DNA from: Streptomyces acidiscabies
GTDB lineage: Bacteria > Actinomycetota > Actinomycetes > Streptomycetales > Streptomycetaceae
Assembly: GCF_020010905.1 (NCBI RefSeq)
Contig: NZ_JAGJBY010000002.1
Coordinates: forward strand, 4,774,001-4,838,000
Direction: 5' to 3'
Length of the DNA stretch: 64,000 bases
Below the pieces are notes generated by a model. It searched no databases, was not told the DNA's origin, and was given only the letters and a program-made list of their open reading frames with translations. Shown one piece after another: positions 32,800 through 41,618 of the stretch. Made by a program: the position numbers and the translations under genes. Position 1 is the stretch's first letter. Each line of letters starts with the position of its first letter.

Positions 32800-35247
32800 A
32801 TGCCCGATCCGACACGACGGCAGGCGATGAGACTGGGCGTGGCCGGCGCTGTGCTGGGCCGGACCGGGTGGACGGCGACCGCCCGCGCGGACACGACCGT
32901 GCCGCGTGAGGTGCGGGCGGCGGGCGACCTGGCGCTCTGGTACGACGAGGCGGCCGGTGCGGAGTGGCTTCGCGCCCTGCCGGTCGGCAACGGCCGCCTC
33001 GGCGCGATGGTGTTCGGCAACACCGACACGGAACGGCTCCAGCTCAACGAGGACACGCTCTGGGCCGGCGGCCCCCACAATTACGACAACCCGCGCGGCG
33101 CCGCCGCCCTCGGCCGGATCCGGCAGCTCGTGTTCGCCGACCAGTGGGGGCAGGCGCAGGACCTGATCAACCAGACGATGCTCGGCGACCCCGCGGCCCA
33201 GCTCGCCTACCAGCCCGTCGGCGACCTGCGGCTCACCTTCCCGGCCGGGAGCGCGGTGTCCGCGTACGAGCGTCTGCTCGACCTCACCACCGCCACGACG
33301 GCCGTCACCTACACCGCGAACAACGTGAGCTACCGGCGCGAGGTGTTCGCCAGCGCACCGGACCAGGTGATCGTGATGAGGCTGACCGCCCGGACGCCCG
33401 GCTCGATCACGTTCTCGGCCACCTTCGCCAGCCCGCAGCGCACGTCGCTGTCCAGCCCGGACGGTACGACGATCGCGCTGGACGGCGTCTCCGGCGACAT
33501 GCGGGGCATCGCGGGCACGGTCCGCTTCCTCGCACTGGCCAAGGCGGTGGCAGAGGGCGGAAGCGTCACCAGTTCCGGCGGCACGCTGCGGGTCACCGGC
33601 GCGGACAGCGTGACGCTGCTGGTCTCGATCGGCACCAGTTACGTCGACTACCGGACCGTGGACGGCGACTACCAGGGCATCGCCCGAACCCACCTGGACG
33701 CCGCCCAGGGCGTCGCTTACGACACCCTCCGCGCCCGCCATGTGGCCGACTACCAGGCGTTGTTCGGCCGCGTCAGCCTCGACGTCGGCCGTACCCCGGC
33801 GGCCGACCAGCCGACGGACGTACGGATCGCACAGCACGGCTCGGCCGACGACCCGCAGTTCTCCGCGCTGCTGTTCCAGTACGGCCGGTACCTGCTGATC
33901 TCGTCGTCGCGGCCCGGCACCCAGCCGGCGAACCTCCAGGGCATCTGGAACGACCAGCTGACCCCGTCCTGGGATTCGAAGTACACGATCAACGCGAACC
34001 TGCCCATGAACTACTGGCCCGCCGACACGACCAACCTCGCCGAGTGCCTCGCGCCCGTGTTCGCGATGATCGACGACCTCACCGCCACCGGCGCCCGCAC
34101 CGCGCAGGCGCAGTACGGCGCCCGGGGCTGGGTCACGCACCACAACACCGACGCGTGGCGGGGCACCTCGGTCGTCGACGGCGCGGTGTGGGGCATGTGG
34201 CAGACCGGCGGCGCCTGGCTGGCGTCCCTGATCTGGGACCACTACCGGTTCACCGGCGACGTCGAGTTCCTGCGGCGGAACTATCCGGCGCTGAAGGGCG
34301 CGGCCCGGTTCTTCCTCGACACCCTGGTGCCCCACCCCGGCCTGGGACACCTGGTCACCAACCCGTCGAACTCACCGGAACTGACCCACCATCCGGACGT
34401 CAGCGTGTGCGCGGGCCCGACGATGGACATGCAGATCCTGCGCTCCCTGTTCGACGGGTGCGCGTCCGCGAGCGAGGTGCTGGGCGTCGACGCCGCCTTC
34501 CGCGCACAGGTCCGGTCGGCCCGGCGACGGCTGGCCCCGATGAAGATCGGCTCGCGCGGCAATATCCAGGAGTGGCTCCACGACTGGGTGGAGACCGAAC
34601 CCGGCCACCGGCACATCTCCCACCTGTACGGCCTGCACCCCGGCAACGAGATCACCCGGCGCGGGACGCCCCAACTGTTCGAGGCCGCCCGGCGCACCCT
34701 GGAACTGCGCGGCGACGCCGGAACCGGCTGGTCGCTCGCCTGGAAGATCAACTACTGGGCGCGCATGGAGGAGGGCGCGCGGGCCCACGAACTCCTGCGC
34801 GACCTCGTCACCACGGACCGGCTCGCGCCCAACATGTTCGACCTGCACCCGCCCTTCCAGATCGACGGCAACTTCGGCGCGACCTCGGGCATCGCGGAGA
34901 TGCTGCTGCACAGCCACCACGGCGAACTCCACGTGCTGCCCGCACTGCCGCCCGCCTGGCCGACGGGGAGCGTCACGGGACTGCGCGGACGCGGCGGCCA
35001 CACGGTCGGCGCGGTGTGGCACGACGGCCGGCTCACCGAGCTGACCGTCACCCCCGACCGCACCGGCACTGTCCGGATCCGCAGCGGGATGTTCACCGGC
35101 GCCCACGACCTGCGCGACATGACGAGCGGCGAACAGGTGCGGGCAGTGAAGCCCGAGCCCGACCTGATCGAGTTCACCGGCCGGGCCGGACACACCTACC
35201 GCGCGACCGGCCAGAGTTCGGGCCCGATCGTGGAGCCCGGCGTGTAG
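32800..35247 (+). CDS. Glycoside hydrolase family 95 (alpha-L-fucosidase/galactosidase type)
   Basis: 815 residues from ATG 32800, with AAGGTGAG upstream and a twin-arginine-like leader (TRRQAMRLGVAGAVLG). The GH95 catalytic set is visible: N398-x-N400 in TINANLPMNYWP, the acid E591 in NIQEWLHDW and D689 in FQIDGNFGATSGIAEM, with HHNTD at 447-451. The N-terminal domain starts LWYDEAAGAEWLRALPVGNGRLGAMVFG. Known of the family: inverting hydrolysis of alpha-1,2-L-fucosyl or alpha-L-galactosyl residues, for example in xyloglucan. Unlike neighbouring secreted proteins it has no ricin domain. Confidence 0.94.
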   Translation: MPDPTRRQAMRLGVAGAVLGRTGWTATARADTTVPREVRAAGDLALWYDEAAGAEWLRALPVGNGRLGAMVFGNTDTERLQLNEDTLWAGGPHNYDNPRGAAALGRIRQLVFADQWGQAQDLINQTMLGDPAAQLAYQPVGDLRLTFPAGSAVSAYERLLDLTTATTAVTYTANNVSYRREVFASAPDQVIVMRLTARTPGSITFSATFASPQRTSLSSPDGTTIALDGVSGDMRGIAGTVRFLALAKAVAEGGSVTSSGGTLRVTGADSVTLLVSIGTSYVDYRTVDGDYQGIARTHLDAAQGVAYDTLRARHVADYQALFGRVSLDVGRTPAADQPTDVRIAQHGSADDPQFSALLFQYGRYLLISSSRPGTQPANLQGIWNDQLTPSWDSKYTINANLPMNYWPADTTNLAECLAPVFAMIDDLTATGARTAQAQYGARGWVTHHNTDAWRGTSVVDGAVWGMWQTGGAWLASLIWDHYRFTGDVEFLRRNYPALKGAARFFLDTLVPHPGLGHLVTNPSNSPELTHHPDVSVCAGPTMDMQILRSLFDGCASASEVLGVDAAFRAQVRSARRRLAPMKIGSRGNIQEWLHDWVETEPGHRHISHLYGLHPGNEITRRGTPQLFEAARRTLELRGDAGTGWSLAWKINYWARMEEGARAHELLRDLVTTDRLAPNMFDLHPPFQIDGNFGATSGIAEMLLHSHHGELHVLPALPPAWPTGSVTGLRGRGGHTVGAVWHDGRLTELTVTPDRTGTVRIRSGMFTGAHDLRDMTSGEQVRAVKPEPDLIEFTGRAGHTYRATGQSSGPIVEPGV

Positions 35248-35280
35248 AACCGGCCGGTGCCGTACGAGGCGCGAGAACGG

Positions 35281-36960
35281 TCAGGGCAGTGTCCAGCGCT
35301 GGTTGGTGCCGCCGTGGCAGGTCCAGACGATGAGCGGGGTGCCGTCGGCGCTGCCTGCTCCGCTCGCGTCCAGGCACTTGTTCGACCGCGGGTTCACGAG
35401 CGCGCTGCCGGTGGTCCAGTTCTGTCCGGGGCCGCCGTCACAGGCCGACAACTGGACGGGAGAGCCGTCGGTGGTACCGGTGACGGTCATGCACCTGCCC
35501 TGGCTGCGCCAGGTGTCGCCGTCCCGCGTCCACTGCTGGTCGGTGCCGCCGTCGCAGGTCCACAGCTGGAGCCTCGCGCCGGTCCCGCCGGCGTCGACGC
35601 ACTTGCCGCCGGTGCCCACGATGCGACCCGGGGTGGGCGCGGTGCCGCCCAGCTCCCGGATCCGGATGTTGCGGAAGGACACCTCGTCGCCGTCGCCGTG
35701 GTTCTGGATGCCGATGTGCCCGGAGACCAGGGAGCGCGCCGGGTCGGTGTTGGTGAAGTCGTTGACCTTGGCGCCGTTCAGGAACACCTGCACGCGTTCG
35801 CCCTCCACCAGCGCCTCGAAGGTGTTCCACTCGCCCGGCGGGTTGAGCGCCGCGTCGCGGGCGGCGATGTCGGGCGCCTGGAAGCCGTAGACCGCGCCGG
35901 TGGTGCGGTCCGGCGTGTCCGTGGCGTCGATCTGGATCTCATGGCCCTGGGTGAGCGACGTGTTCGGATCGGAGCCGGGCGGGAAGCCGATGAGCACCCC
36001 GGAGTTGTCGTCCCCGGCCATCCGCCAGTCCAGCTTCAGCGAGTAGGACCGGAACTCCTTGGTGCTGTACCAGAGCAGACCGAGCCCGCCGGACGACGTC
36101 AGGGTGGCGTCGCTGTTGCTGAATCCCCCCGGACCGGCCTGGGACCAGCCGGTGGTGGCGCCGTCATAGAGGGGCGTGTACCCGTTCTCCGGCCGGCAGT
36201 CCGCCTTGGCCCGGCCCGCCGTGTACCGGATGCCGCCGAGCACCAGCGACCGCATGCCCGGCTCGGCGTAGCTCGCCTGGGTGTGGCCGTTGCCGGTGTA
36301 GAAGGAGCGTCCGCCCTGGACCTGCTTGCACCAGGTGTGCGGGTGGTCGGCCCCCATCGCGCCACCGGAGTACGTCGACTCGTCCAGCGTGGCCAGCACC
36401 CGGGCGCCGGCCCGGACGTTGCTCCGGAAGTCGTACCACTCGTCGGTGCGGACCCAGGCGGGCCCGAGGTGCTGGGTGGCCGGGTGCGCCCGGTTCTCGA
36501 CCCGGACGGTGGCCTGCTGGACGGCCGGGTGCGAGGCGAAGTACGCGCCGGCCAGCTCGCCGTAGAACGGCCAGTCGTACTCGGTGTCGGCGGCCGAGTG
36601 GATGCCGACGTACCCGCCCCCGCCCCGGATGTAGGACTCGAACGCGCTCTGCTGGGCGCCGTTGAGCACGTCCCCGGTGGTGTTGAGGAACACCACCGTC
36701 TCGTACTGGGCCAGGTTCGCGGCGGTGAACTGCGCCGAGTCCTCGGTCGCGGTCACCGTGAAGCCGTTCGCCGCGCCCAGTTCCCGGATCGCCTTGATCC
36801 CGGCGGGGATGGAGTCGTGCCGGAACCCGGCGGTCCTGGAGAACACCAGGACGTCGTACGGCGCGTCGGCGGCGCCCGCCGGCGGGCTGGAGCCGAACGC
36901 GAGAACGGCGAGCGTGGCGGCGACCGAGCCGAGCACGCGCCGGGTGAACGAGCGTTTCAT
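35281..36960 (-). CDS. Secreted ThuA / DUF1080-like / ricin lectin protein
   Basis: 559 residues with signal peptide (MKRSFTRRVLGSVAATLAVLAFG...AGAA). Residues ~35-245 are a ThuA glutamine-amidotransferase-like fold (VLVFSRTAGFRHDSIPAGIKAI, GGGGYVGIHSAADTEYDWPFYG, THpWCK-like HTWCKQVQGGRSFYTGNGHT). Residues ~255-430 match the 3-keto-disaccharide hydrolase/DUF1080 concanavalin-like fold (NGYTPLYDGATTGW, FRSYSLKLDWRMAGDDNSGVLIGFP, EWNTFEALVEGERVQVFLNGAKVNDF). The C-terminal ~125 residues are a ricin B-type domain. ThuA proteins act in sugar metabolism; a 3-keto-sugar role would pair with the sugar dehydrogenase encoded 12 nt upstream. AGGAGGG precedes the ATG. Confidence 0.87.
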   Translation of the reverse strand: MKRSFTRRVLGSVAATLAVLAFGSSPPAGAADAPYDVLVFSRTAGFRHDSIPAGIKAIRELGAANGFTVTATEDSAQFTAANLAQYETVVFLNTTGDVLNGAQQSAFESYIRGGGGYVGIHSAADTEYDWPFYGELAGAYFASHPAVQQATVRVENRAHPATQHLGPAWVRTDEWYDFRSNVRAGARVLATLDESTYSGGAMGADHPHTWCKQVQGGRSFYTGNGHTQASYAEPGMRSLVLGGIRYTAGRAKADCRPENGYTPLYDGATTGWSQAGPGGFSNSDATLTSSGGLGLLWYSTKEFRSYSLKLDWRMAGDDNSGVLIGFPPGSDPNTSLTQGHEIQIDATDTPDRTTGAVYGFQAPDIAARDAALNPPGEWNTFEALVEGERVQVFLNGAKVNDFTNTDPARSLVSGHIGIQNHGDGDEVSFRNIRIRELGGTAPTPGRIVGTGGKCVDAGGTGARLQLWTCDGGTDQQWTRDGDTWRSQGRCMTVTGTTDGSPVQLSACDGGPGQNWTTGSALVNPRSNKCLDASGAGSADGTPLIVWTCHGGTNQRWTLP

Positions 36961-36972
36961 GTCTTCGCCCTC

Positions 36973-39792
36973 CTAGGACGACGTCCACTTCTGGTTGGTG
37001 CCGCCGGTGCAGGTCCAGATGATCAGCCGGGTGCCGTCGGCGGAGCCGGCGCCCTCGGCGTCCAGGCACTTGCCGCCGTTGCGGATGGTGCCGTCGCCCT
37101 GCACGGACCAGTTCTGTCCGGCGGAGCCGTCGCACGTCCCGAGCTGGACCGCTGTGCCGTCGGCCGTGCCGCCGCCGGCGGTCGCCAGGCACTTGCCCAG
37201 GGCGCGCAGCGTGCTCCCGTTGACCGTCCACTGCTGCTGGGCGCCGCCGTTGCAGGTCCACAACTGGACCCGGGTGCCGTCGGCGGAGTTGCCGCCGGCG
37301 ACGTCGACGCACTTGCCGCCGATACCGGTGATCTGCCCGCCGGTGCCGCCGCCCGGCGCGCCGAACGTGAACGCGTCCACGTCGAACAGGAAGCCGCTGC
37401 CGCCGGAGAACGTCAGATACAGCGTCACGGTGCCGGACGGGACGCCCGTCAGCGTGGTGGAGACCTCCCTGAAGGTGTCCCACCCGCCGGTCACCGGCAC
37501 GGCGACCGAACCGAGCATGGGCCCGGTCGGCGAACCCGTCCGTACGGACAGCGTGCCGCCCGCGCCGCCGGACGACACCCGCGCCGTGAACCGGGTCTCC
37601 CCGCTGAGCGCGTAGGGACGGAACGCGATCCAGTCGCCGTTGTGGATGTCGCCGACGGTCCTGCCGCCCTCGGCACCCGCCTTGTCGTACAGGCCCGTGC
37701 CCGACTGGGCGGTGCGGTGCTCGGCCTGGCGGTGCCGCAGTTGCAGGGTGTGCTGCGTGTGCGTGGTCAGCGCGGGCTGGCCGCCCCCGCCGAGATCGGT
37801 GTACTCGGCGTCGAACACCGCGAACAGGTTCGCCGCCGTGTCGTGCTCGCCGTCCACGGGGATCGGCAGGGTTCCCGAGCACCCGGTACGTGAGGTGATC
37901 TGGTGGCCGTGGTCGTCGTGGCCCAGGAGGTAGGTCAGCTTCACCCGGGCGCAGTCGACCGTGCCGTCCTCCGGGTCCGACACCGTGATCGTGTACGGCA
38001 CGGTGTCGCCGAAGGAGAACAGGCTGCCGTCGGCCGGCTGGGTCAGTGTGACCGTGGGGGCGGTGTTGCCGACCGTGATCGTCACGCCGGCGGTGGCGGT
38101 GCGCCCGGCCGGGTCGGTCACCGTGAGGGTGGCGGTGCGCCGGCCGTTGTCCGTGTAGGTGTGGCTCGGATCGGCCGAGGAGGACGTTTCGCCGTCGCCG
38201 AAGTCCCAGCGGTACGTGAGCGCGCCGCCCTCCGGATCCGAGGAGCCCGCCGACGAGAAGGCGACCGTCAACGGCGCGAGCCCGGACGTCCGGTCCGCGG
38301 CGGCCCGCGCGGTCGGCGCCTGGTTGCCGGCCGGGTTGTACTCGATGCGGTAGAGGGCGGATTCCGCGTTGCCGCTGCCCCAGCCGGTTCCGTAGTCCAG
38401 CACGTACAGGGCGCCGTCCGGGCCGAACGCGGTGTCCATGATCTGGGTGCCGCGCCACGGGAAGTCGTTGATCTGCCCGGCCGATCCGTCGGCCTCGACG
38501 TCGACCGTCTTCAGCCAGCGCCTGCCGAACTCGGCGAGGAACACGTGCCCGTCCAGCGCGGCGGGGAACTTCACCGGCGACGGGTTCGCCGCGTCGTAGC
38601 GGTACACCACGCCGCCCATGGGGGACTCGGACCCGCAACCGAACGCCGCCACCGAGCAGTTGTCGTAGGTGATCCACGCCGGGCGTGCTGCGGGCAGGCT
38701 GGTCAGCCCGTTGCTGTGGGGCGAGTTGTTGACCGGCGCGGCGCAGTTGAACCGGCTCCCGGACGGTCCGGACGGGAACGTGTAGTCGACGTAGGTCTCC
38801 GCTGCGGTGTTCTTGCCCACGCAGTAGGGCCAGCCGTAGTTCCCGGCCGCGGTGATCCGGTCGAACTCGACCTGTCCGGCGGGGCCGCGGGTGTTGCTGG
38901 CCGTGCCCGCGTCGGGGCCGTAGTCGCCGAGGTAGATCGCGCCGGTGGCCTTGTCCACGCCGAACCGGAACGGGTTGCGCAGGCCCATCGCGTAGATCTC
39001 CGGCCGGGTCCGGTCGGTGCCCGGGGCGAACAGGTTCCCCGCCGGGATCGCGTACGTCCCGTCCGCGTTCACCTTGATACGCAGCACCTTGCCGCGCAGG
39101 TCGTTGGTGTTGGCGGCGCTGCGCTGCGCGTCGTACGCGGGGTTGCGGCCGGTGCGTTCGTCGATCGGGGCGTACCCGTCCGAGGCGAACGGGTTCGAGT
39201 CGTCGCCGGTGGACAGGTAGAGGTTGCCGGCCGCGTCGAAGTCGATGTCCCCGCCGACGTGACAGCACATGCCCCGGCTGGTCGCGACCTCCAGCACGGT
39301 CACCTGGCTGGCCATGTTCAGGCTGAAGTCGGCGTTCAGGGTGAACCGGGACAGCCGGTTGACCCCGTTCCAGGCGGAGAAGTCCGTCCCGTTGTCCGGT
39401 GCGTCACCGCCCGGTGTGGACAGAGGGGGCGCGTAGTACAGGTAGATGAAGCGGTTGCCGGTGAACCCCGGGTCCACTCCGATGCCTTGGAGGCCCTCCT
39501 CGTCGTGCGTGTAGACCGGCAGGGTGCCGATCACGCTGGTGGCCCCGTCGGCGGTGGTGCGGCGCAGCACGCCGCCCCGCGCGGTGTGCAGTACCGAGCG
39601 GTCCGGCAGCACGGCCAGAGACATGGGTTCGCCCACTTCGCCGACGCCCCGGGCCAGCTCGATCTGCTGGAAGTCGGCGGCGTTCACCGCGTGCGCCGAC
39701 GCGGGCACGGGGGCGACGAACGCCGGCACGACGAGGGTCGCCGCGATCAGCACGGCCACCGCGGTCAGGCGTCTTGCGATCAGTCTCTTCAC
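36973..39792 (-). CDS. Secreted PQQ-type sugar dehydrogenase with PKD, CBM6-like and ricin domains
   Basis: 939 residues from GTG 39792 (CGGAG upstream), signal peptide ending ASAHA. Residues ~35-520 are a glucose/sorbosone dehydrogenase beta-propeller (GLQGIGVDPGFTGNRFIYLYY, CCHVGGDIDFDAAGNLYLSTGDD, GLRNPFRFGVDKATGAIYLGDYG, AGNYGWPYC). A PKD domain follows (YRWDFGDGETSSSADPSHTY, ~530-615), then a second Ig-like segment, a CBM6-like beta-sandwich (TVGDIHNGDWIAFRPY to DVDAFTFG, ~690-805) and a ricin domain with QQW/QNW/QKW motifs. Known of the family: oxidation of sugars with a PQQ-like cofactor. First gene of a two-gene operon with the ThuA protein. Confidence 0.88.
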   Translation of the reverse strand: MKRLIARRLTAVAVLIAATLVVPAFVAPVPASAHAVNAADFQQIELARGVGEVGEPMSLAVLPDRSVLHTARGGVLRRTTADGATSVIGTLPVYTHDEEGLQGIGVDPGFTGNRFIYLYYAPPLSTPGGDAPDNGTDFSAWNGVNRLSRFTLNADFSLNMASQVTVLEVATSRGMCCHVGGDIDFDAAGNLYLSTGDDSNPFASDGYAPIDERTGRNPAYDAQRSAANTNDLRGKVLRIKVNADGTYAIPAGNLFAPGTDRTRPEIYAMGLRNPFRFGVDKATGAIYLGDYGPDAGTASNTRGPAGQVEFDRITAAGNYGWPYCVGKNTAAETYVDYTFPSGPSGSRFNCAAPVNNSPHSNGLTSLPAARPAWITYDNCSVAAFGCGSESPMGGVVYRYDAANPSPVKFPAALDGHVFLAEFGRRWLKTVDVEADGSAGQINDFPWRGTQIMDTAFGPDGALYVLDYGTGWGSGNAESALYRIEYNPAGNQAPTARAAADRTSGLAPLTVAFSSAGSSDPEGGALTYRWDFGDGETSSSADPSHTYTDNGRRTATLTVTDPAGRTATAGVTITVGNTAPTVTLTQPADGSLFSFGDTVPYTITVSDPEDGTVDCARVKLTYLLGHDDHGHQITSRTGCSGTLPIPVDGEHDTAANLFAVFDAEYTDLGGGGQPALTTHTQHTLQLRHRQAEHRTAQSGTGLYDKAGAEGGRTVGDIHNGDWIAFRPYALSGETRFTARVSSGGAGGTLSVRTGSPTGPMLGSVAVPVTGGWDTFREVSTTLTGVPSGTVTLYLTFSGGSGFLFDVDAFTFGAPGGGTGGQITGIGGKCVDVAGGNSADGTRVQLWTCNGGAQQQWTVNGSTLRALGKCLATAGGGTADGTAVQLGTCDGSAGQNWSVQGDGTIRNGGKCLDAEGAGSADGTRLIIWTCTGGTNQKWTSS

Positions 39793-39892
39793 GGCATCGG
39801 CTCCGTCAGGAGGGCAGGGGGAGGCGCAGCGGGAGAAAAGGGGGCGTTGCGTGGTGCCTGCCGTCGCTACTGCGGCCAGGTGAAGCGTCGGC

Positions 39893-39907
39893 ATGTATGC
39901 GACTCAT
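39893..39907. promoter_or_regulatory. GntR-type operator copy
   Basis: ATGTATGCGACTCAT, sharing CGACTCAT with the sites at 31696 and 39982. It lies 101 nt upstream of the sugar dehydrogenase start codon, in the divergent region shared with the regulator gene. Confidence 0.6.
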
Positions 39908-39981
39908 GGATGCGGCAAGATGCGCTAAATCCTCATAGTAGCGAGATTTGACCGAGACCAGTCAAGAGTGGGGACGAGGTG

Positions 39982-39996
39982 ATGTATACGACTCAT
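39982..39996. promoter_or_regulatory. GntR-type operator copy at the regulator's own promoter
   Basis: ATGTATACGACTCAT, identical to the 39893 site at 14 of 15 positions. It lies 36 nt upstream of the regulator's likely start codon, suggesting autoregulation. Confidence 0.62.
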
Positions 39997-40031
39997 CTGT
40001 TGATCTCGGACCGTGCTGTAGGTTTTTCGAC

Positions 40032-40781
40032 ATGGTGGAAGCGACAGTGGGCGGCGCCGCCCAGCCGACCGGCTCGTATCGGCCGGGGTACGAGGTGGCC
40101 GCCGAGCGGATCCTCCAGCTCATCGCCGAGTCGGGGCTACGGCCCGGCGACCGGATGCCGACCGAGAAAGAGCTGGCCGAGCGGCTCGACGCCAGCCGCA
40201 GCGTGGTCCGTGAAGCGGTCAAGATCCTCTCGGCGATCGGGCGGGTCCGGGCGCACAAGGGCCGGGGGCTCTACGTCGCCGACGACGACGGGATGCTGGG
40301 CTCGTCGCGCTGGGGCGGGTTCTTCCTGCCCACCGACCTCGACCACGTCTACATGCTGTTCGAGTTCCGCCGCATCCAGGAGACCGCCGCGAGCCGGCTC
40401 GCGGCGATCCACGCGACCCCGGCCGAGCTGCGCGCGATCGAAGCCGCCGTCGAGACCTGCCGGCAGGGGCATCTGGCCGGGCAGGCCGCACTCTTCGACC
40501 GCGGCGACGACGACTTCCACCTCGCCGTCGCCGTCGCGTCGCACAACCAGTTCCTGGTCGCCTCGGTACGCGAATCCCGTCGCCTGCAACGCCAGTCCAG
40601 CACGATCGGGCTGCACGGCACGGTGGGCGGGCACGCGCCCGAGGCGGTCGAGGAGCATGCCGCGATCTACCGGGCGATCCGCGACGGGAAGCCCGACGAG
40701 GCGGCCGGGGCCGCCGCCGTGCACCTCGACAACACGCTTGAGGACTACCGGCGCGAGATCCAGCGACGGGTCTTCGGCTGA
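40032..40781 (+). CDS. FadR-subfamily GntR regulator (FCD domain)
   Basis: 249 residues from ATG 40032; the frame is open upstream to 39948, but that would place the operator inside the gene. The winged helix spans ~15-85 (YEVAAERILQLIAESGLRPGDRMPTEKELAERLDASRSVVREAVKIL, AHKGRGLYVAD). The C-terminal FCD all-helical ligand domain follows (FEFRRIQETAASRLAAIHATPAELRAI, DDDFHLAVAVASHNQFLVASV, EEHAAIYRAIRDGKPDEAAGAAAVHLDNTLEDY). FCD domains often use a D-x4-H plus H, H set to bind a metal and an organic acid; D-D-D-F-H and E-E-H are visible. Likely local regulator of the glycan locus. Confidence 0.92.
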   Translation: MVEATVGGAAQPTGSYRPGYEVAAERILQLIAESGLRPGDRMPTEKELAERLDASRSVVREAVKILSAIGRVRAHKGRGLYVADDDGMLGSSRWGGFFLPTDLDHVYMLFEFRRIQETAASRLAAIHATPAELRAIEAAVETCRQGHLAGQAALFDRGDDDFHLAVAVASHNQFLVASVRESRRLQRQSSTIGLHGTVGGHAPEAVEEHAAIYRAIRDGKPDEAAGAAAVHLDNTLEDYRREIQRRVFG

Positions 40782-40782
40782 C

Positions 40783-40818
40783 ACGGCGGTGACGGGAGCC
40801 GAGCCACGTCACCGCCGT
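40783..40818. terminator. Bidirectional hairpin after the GntR gene
   Basis: Perfect 12-bp arms (ACGGCGGTGACG / CGTCACCGCCGT) with a 12-nt loop, between the convergent regulator and ricin-protein genes. Confidence 0.8.
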
Positions 40819-40826
40819 CGGCTGTT

Positions 40827-41375
40827 CTAGAAGCCCAGCTTCCACTTCTGGTAGCCGCCGCCGTTGCAGCCCGTCACATAGGCGGCGCCGGCGTAATTGC
40901 TGTCCACGCAGGTGCGGAACAGGACGTTCGACAACTCGACCTGGTCCCAGCTCGACCCCACGGCGAGGAAGCTCTGGTTGGCGCTGGGGTTGCCCGACAA
41001 GTCGCACCAGTAGGTCGTCAGCGCGCCGTTGCCGTTGACATGCAGGCACCTGCCGGTGGCCTTGTTCTTCACCTGGACCATGTCAGAGGTGCTGTGGCGG
41101 ATGTAGATCGGCTCCCAGGTCTGGTAGGCGTTCCCCTGCTGACAGGGCAGCGTGTAGATGCTTCCCGTGTTGTCGGCGTCCAGACAGCGCCCGGTCTCCC
41201 AGTTGCGCAGGAAGTTCTCCCCCACATAGGCGGAGGCGGGGGTCGTGCTCATGAACAGGGCCCCCAGGGACATCCCCACGGCGAGGGCCGCCGCCGAACC
41301 ACGGCGGGCGAAACGCCCGAGGGCCGTCCGGACGGCGGACTGCGCGTCCGTCTTCAGCTCTTCTGTATGCACCAT
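40827..41375 (-). CDS. Small secreted ricin-type lectin-like protein
   Basis: 182 residues from ATG 41375 with GGGGAGA upstream; an in-frame ATG 21 nt earlier is less well placed. A long leader (helical ~30 residues, then AAALAVGMSLGALFMSTTPASA) precedes a single beta-trefoil-like domain of ~130 residues with repeats NWETGRCLDADNTGSIYTLPC, NKATGRCLHVNGNGALTTYWC and RTCVDSNYAGAAYVTGCNGGGYQKW. It has no catalytic domain, so a carbohydrate-binding or cell-surface role is the best guess. A hairpin separates it from the GntR gene; it is probably an independent unit. Confidence 0.82.
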   Translation of the reverse strand: MVHTEELKTDAQSAVRTALGRFARRGSAAALAVGMSLGALFMSTTPASAYVGENFLRNWETGRCLDADNTGSIYTLPCQQGNAYQTWEPIYIRHSTSDMVQVKNKATGRCLHVNGNGALTTYWCDLSGNPSANQSFLAVGSSWDQVELSNVLFRTCVDSNYAGAAYVTGCNGGGYQKWKLGF

Positions 41376-41618
41376 GCCTGTCTCCCCTTGACACATCGCT
41401 GATCGGAACAGGGACGGCCGTCCTCGGACCCCGATGCTGCCAGGCGGACGCGGCCGATTCGACGCCGTCGGCGCTTCGGCGGCTAAGTACAGGGAAACCT
41501 GCCGCGAACCTGCCAGAGGGGACGGAATGCGTGGCGGGCGTTGGGCCGGGGTGCCGCCACGCATTCCGGGGCCGCTGTCACAGGCGGAGATCGAGCGCTC
41601 TCATCAAGGCGTGGAGCG

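Noticed and set aside
36164..39268. Long leftward alternative frame across the sugar dehydrogenase gene
   Set aside because: Arg/Pro-rich shadow of the real frame, which carries propeller, PKD and ricin motifs.
39948..39990. TTGACC (39948-39953) with TATACG (39985-39990) as a promoter for the GntR gene
   Set aside because: The spacer is about 31 nt, too long for a standard sigma-70-type promoter.
39948..40031. Upstream start for the GntR regulator
   Set aside because: The added residues are not family-like and the operator copy at 39982 would lie inside the gene.
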